Below are positions 5,499 through 7,021 of a stretch of DNA of 7,021 nucleotides, piece by piece (positions within the stretch are counted from its first letter, which is position 1; each line of letters begins with the position of its first letter). Source of the DNA: Treponema sp. Its GTDB lineage: Bacteria; Spirochaetota; Spirochaetia; Treponematales; Breznakiellaceae. Location: NCBI GenBank assembly GCA_031276615.1, contig JAISND010000186.1:1-7021 (forward strand). The letters run 5' to 3'. The notes under the pieces are model-generated. The model was not told where the DNA came from, made no database searches, and was given only the letters and a program-made list of their open reading frames with translations. A program made the translations under genes and the position numbers.

Positions 5499-5525
5499 AT
5501 GCGCGGTTCCTAAGGACGGCGGATT

Positions 5526-6599
5526 CTGAAAAAACGGGCGACTATCAAGGATATCGCAAAACTCGCGGGGGTTTCACTGGGGAGCGTTCATTGCGCCCTC
5601 ATGGGAAAAGAAGGGGTCGGCAAAAAGACCAGACAGCGCATCCTTGACATAGCAAAAAAAATTGACTACCGCCCCAATTCCAGCGCCGCGGCCATCAAGC
5701 GCAAGCATCTGCGGATTGCCGCCGTTTTTCCCGGTACGGGCAACGACAACCGCTTTTTTTATACGGGAATCTGGCGGGGGATTCGGGATTTTTTCAATAC
5801 CGCCGTAGACCTTAACATAAGCTGCCTTGAGGTTCCCTATAAAAGCAAAAACGGCTATGACGTGAACGCCGGCGAACTGTCGGGCCTCCTCGAAAATATC
5901 AAACCGGACGGGCTGCTCACCCTCGGCGCTCTGGGCAGGGAGGGCGAACTTTCCATTCAGCCCTTTATCGAAAAGAATATCCCCGTGGTGCTGGCCACCA
6001 ACGACATTCCCCGTTCGGGCAGGCTTTGCTGCGTTCAGCCCGAATACCGGATCACCGGACGCATGCTGGCGGAATTCGTCACCCGGCAGATTCCCGGCGA
6101 TACCGGCATACTGATCTGGGCCGGCGACATCAAGGTTCCCTCCCATTACCTTATCGTGGAGGGTTTTGATTCCTACCTGAGGGATAAGGGCCTCCCCAAT
6201 CCGGTGTACAAGGTGTATTCGGGCGGGGCAAAGCGGGGGGACAGGGAAAACATGCTGGGCGCAATCAGGGAAAACAATCCCGGCGCGTGCTGCAGCGTCA
6301 ACGCCCGGGGAAGCGTGCTCCTGGGAAACGCCGTTCGGGAAGCGGGCCTTGCGGACAGGATTGTCGCGGTGGGAAGCGATCTCTTCAGGGAGAATCTGCG
6401 CTTCCTCAGGGACGGCGTCTTTACAGGCCTCCTGCACAAAAATTCCTATATGCTGGCCTACGTGGCCGCGAAATACCTTGTCGATTTTCTGGTTAAGGAT
6501 ATACCCCCGCCGGCGGATACAATACATGTCGGAAGCGAGATCGTTTTCCAGAGCAACGCTTCGATGTTCAAGAACGGCTTCAGCCAGCTGCCGCTCTGA
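5526..6599 (+). CDS. LacI-family transcriptional regulator; probable CTG start
   Basis: From CTG 5526 the product is 357 residues. It has an N-terminal helix-turn-helix (about 5-26, TIKDIAKLAGVSLGSVHCAL), a hinge (YRPNSSAAAI, 48-57, with Ile57 in place of the usual Leu that enters the central CpG) and a periplasmic-binding-protein-like effector domain (about 62-340). The recognition helix reads SLGSVHCAL rather than the common SxxTVSRVL, nearer to the SIGTVDRAL type. An in-frame TAA at 5511-5513 limits the start to ATT 5523 or CTG 5526; AAGGA (5512-5516) is 9 bases from the CTG. The first ATG, 5601, would remove residues 1-25 and destroy the DNA-binding domain. The gene follows its own operator and precedes a TRAP binding protein by 44 bases, so it probably controls that transporter. 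The inducer is unknown. Confidence 0.88.
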   Translation: MKKRATIKDIAKLAGVSLGSVHCALMGKEGVGKKTRQRILDIAKKIDYRPNSSAAAIKRKHLRIAAVFPGTGNDNRFFYTGIWRGIRDFFNTAVDLNISCLEVPYKSKNGYDVNAGELSGLLENIKPDGLLTLGALGREGELSIQPFIEKNIPVVLATNDIPRSGRLCCVQPEYRITGRMLAEFVTRQIPGDTGILIWAGDIKVPSHYLIVEGFDSYLRDKGLPNPVYKVYSGGAKRGDRENMLGAIRENNPGACCSVNARGSVLLGNAVREAGLADRIVAVGSDLFRENLRFLRDGVFTGLLHKNSYMLAYVAAKYLVDFLVKDIPPPADTIHVGSEIVFQSNASMFKNGFSQLPL

Positions 6600-6643
6600 C
6601 GCGGCGGCTGTAATATTTTTGAGTTTAATTCAGGAGGAGAGAA

Positions 6644-7021
6644 ATGAAAAAAATTTTTACGGTTCTTTCGGGAATGATCCTGGCGGCTTCGGTTTTTGCC
6701 GGCGGCGGGCAGCAGTCTTCCGGAGGGGGAGACTCGCAGCAGCCTGTTATCCTGAGGTACGCGGAGCTTAACCCGGACGGCCACATCATGGATCTCTGCG
6801 CGGATCACTTTGCCGAACTGGTCAAACAGAAATCCGGCGGACGCATCACCATCCAGGTTTTCCCCGCGGGACAGCTCGGCGATGAAAAAACCGTCTACCA
6901 GGGCCTTCAGATCGGCAGCGTGGATATGTGCCGCGGAAACACCAACTCGATGGTTGACTTCGGCGTTAAGAAGATCACCCTTTTCGGCCTGCCCTTTATC
7001 TTCCGCGACAGGGATCATTTA
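6644..7021 (+). CDS. dctP: TRAP transporter solute-binding protein, DctP family (5' part, cut by window end)
   Basis: The first 126 residues are present and the frame is open to the window edge. A signal peptide (MKKIFTVLSGMILAASVFA) ends in a good signal-peptidase I site before GGGQQSSGGG. The DctP/SBP_bac_7 pattern follows: ILRYAELNPDGHIMDLCADH, SGGRITIQVFPAGQLGDEK, LQIGSVDM, and FGLPFIFRDRDHL. Such proteins capture carboxylates or sugar acids in the periplasm and deliver them to the DctQM membrane proteins, which should lie just downstream. No lipobox cysteine is present, although the Gly/Ser/Gln-rich stretch after the signal resembles a lipoprotein tether. A strong AGGAGGAG site (6632-6639) precedes the ATG, and no promoter is evident in the 44-base gap, so co-transcription with the regulator gene is likely. 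Confidence 0.9.
   Translation, partial: MKKIFTVLSGMILAASVFAGGGQQSSGGGDSQQPVILRYAELNPDGHIMDLCADHFAELVKQKSGGRITIQVFPAGQLGDEKTVYQGLQIGSVDMCRGNTNSMVDFGVKKITLFGLPFIFRDRDHL

Larger units (their letters stand above)
5411..5511 (+). ncRNA. Candidate structured leader RNA: four-way junction before the LacI-type gene
   Basis: The sequence between operator and ribosome-binding site can fold almost completely. P1 pairs AGGA (5411-5414) with TCCT (5508-5511), then, after a 2x2 internal loop, CGCGCA (5417-5422) with TGCGCG (5500-5505). Inside lie three hairpins: P2, perfect 12 bp with an 8-base loop (5423-5454); P3, ATTGC/GCAAT capped by GTAA, a GNRA-type tetraloop (5458-5471); and P4, perfect 10 bp with loop CAAGT (5474-5498). 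The linkers between helices are 0, 3, 2 and 1 bases. The ribosome-binding AAGGA (5512-5516) follows at once. The fold is read by eye; a regulatory role or ligand is inference. I know no riboswitch family that matches it. Confidence 0.5.

Noticed and set aside
5411..5511. Miniature transposable element with AGGATACGCGCA / TGCGCGGTTCCT ends
   Set aside because: The ends are inverted repeats with two mismatches, but no target-site duplication flanks them, and exact placement between operator and ribosome-binding site favours a leader function. Not excluded without a genome-wide copy search.
5411..5511. tRNA or tmRNA
   Set aside because: Cloverleaf-like layout, but stem lengths, loops and absence of T-loop and anticodon features do not fit.
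5574..6527. 317-codon open frame on the minus strand
   Set aside because: Antisense to the LacI-type regulator; the plus-strand product has clear domain structure and the minus-strand product has none.

Overview
The window looks like a moderately GC-rich bacterial chromosome, most likely a spirochaete of the Treponema group. This rests on the mix of genes rather than on any decisive marker: a divergent, short LytR-CpsA-Psr (LCP) protein, a fused NadD-YqeK enzyme, an Obg with a TKxD-type G4 motif, and a TRAP solute-binding protein with a Gly/Gln/Ser-rich N-terminus. I put the taxonomic call at about 0.6.

Bases 1-323 hold no gene I can assign. One open stretch (46-224) has a weak coding look, and a good extended -10 promoter sits at 262-291. 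Bases 324-5302 are a compact plus-strand housekeeping cluster: rplU (L21), prp (ribosomal-processing cysteine protease), rpmA (L27), obg (ribosome-assembly GTPase), nadD-yqeK (NAD synthesis plus HD-domain Ap4A hydrolase), an LCP-family membrane-anchored protein, and rsfS (ribosomal silencing factor). Several genes overlap (GTGA, CTGA and a 26-base overlap). obg probably also has its own promoter, close enough to the start codon to give a nearly leaderless message. The cluster ends in a probable terminator at 5306-5342.

Bases 5303-7021 are a separate unit. A LacI-family regulator is followed 44 bases later by the start of a TRAP-transporter binding protein (dctP), which is cut by the window edge. 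A LacI-type regulator beside a TRAP system suggests control of uptake of a sugar acid or similar carboxylate (inference). The regulator has a -35/-10 promoter whose predicted start falls inside a perfect 35-base palindrome. The palindrome contains two CpG-centred LacI-type operator cores, so autoregulation is likely.

The most unusual part is the leader between operator and start codon. Bases 5411-5511 can fold into a tightly packed four-way junction. A closing stem (4 bp + 2x2 internal loop + 6 bp) encloses a perfect 12-bp hairpin, a 5-bp hairpin capped by a GUAA (GNRA-type) tetraloop, and a perfect 10-bp hairpin, with only 0-3 unpaired bases between helices. It ends directly before the AAGGA ribosome-binding site and is my best candidate for an undescribed structured RNA regulator. 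Two genes (LCP and the LacI regulator) also appear to start at CTG codons, which default gene calling would misplace.
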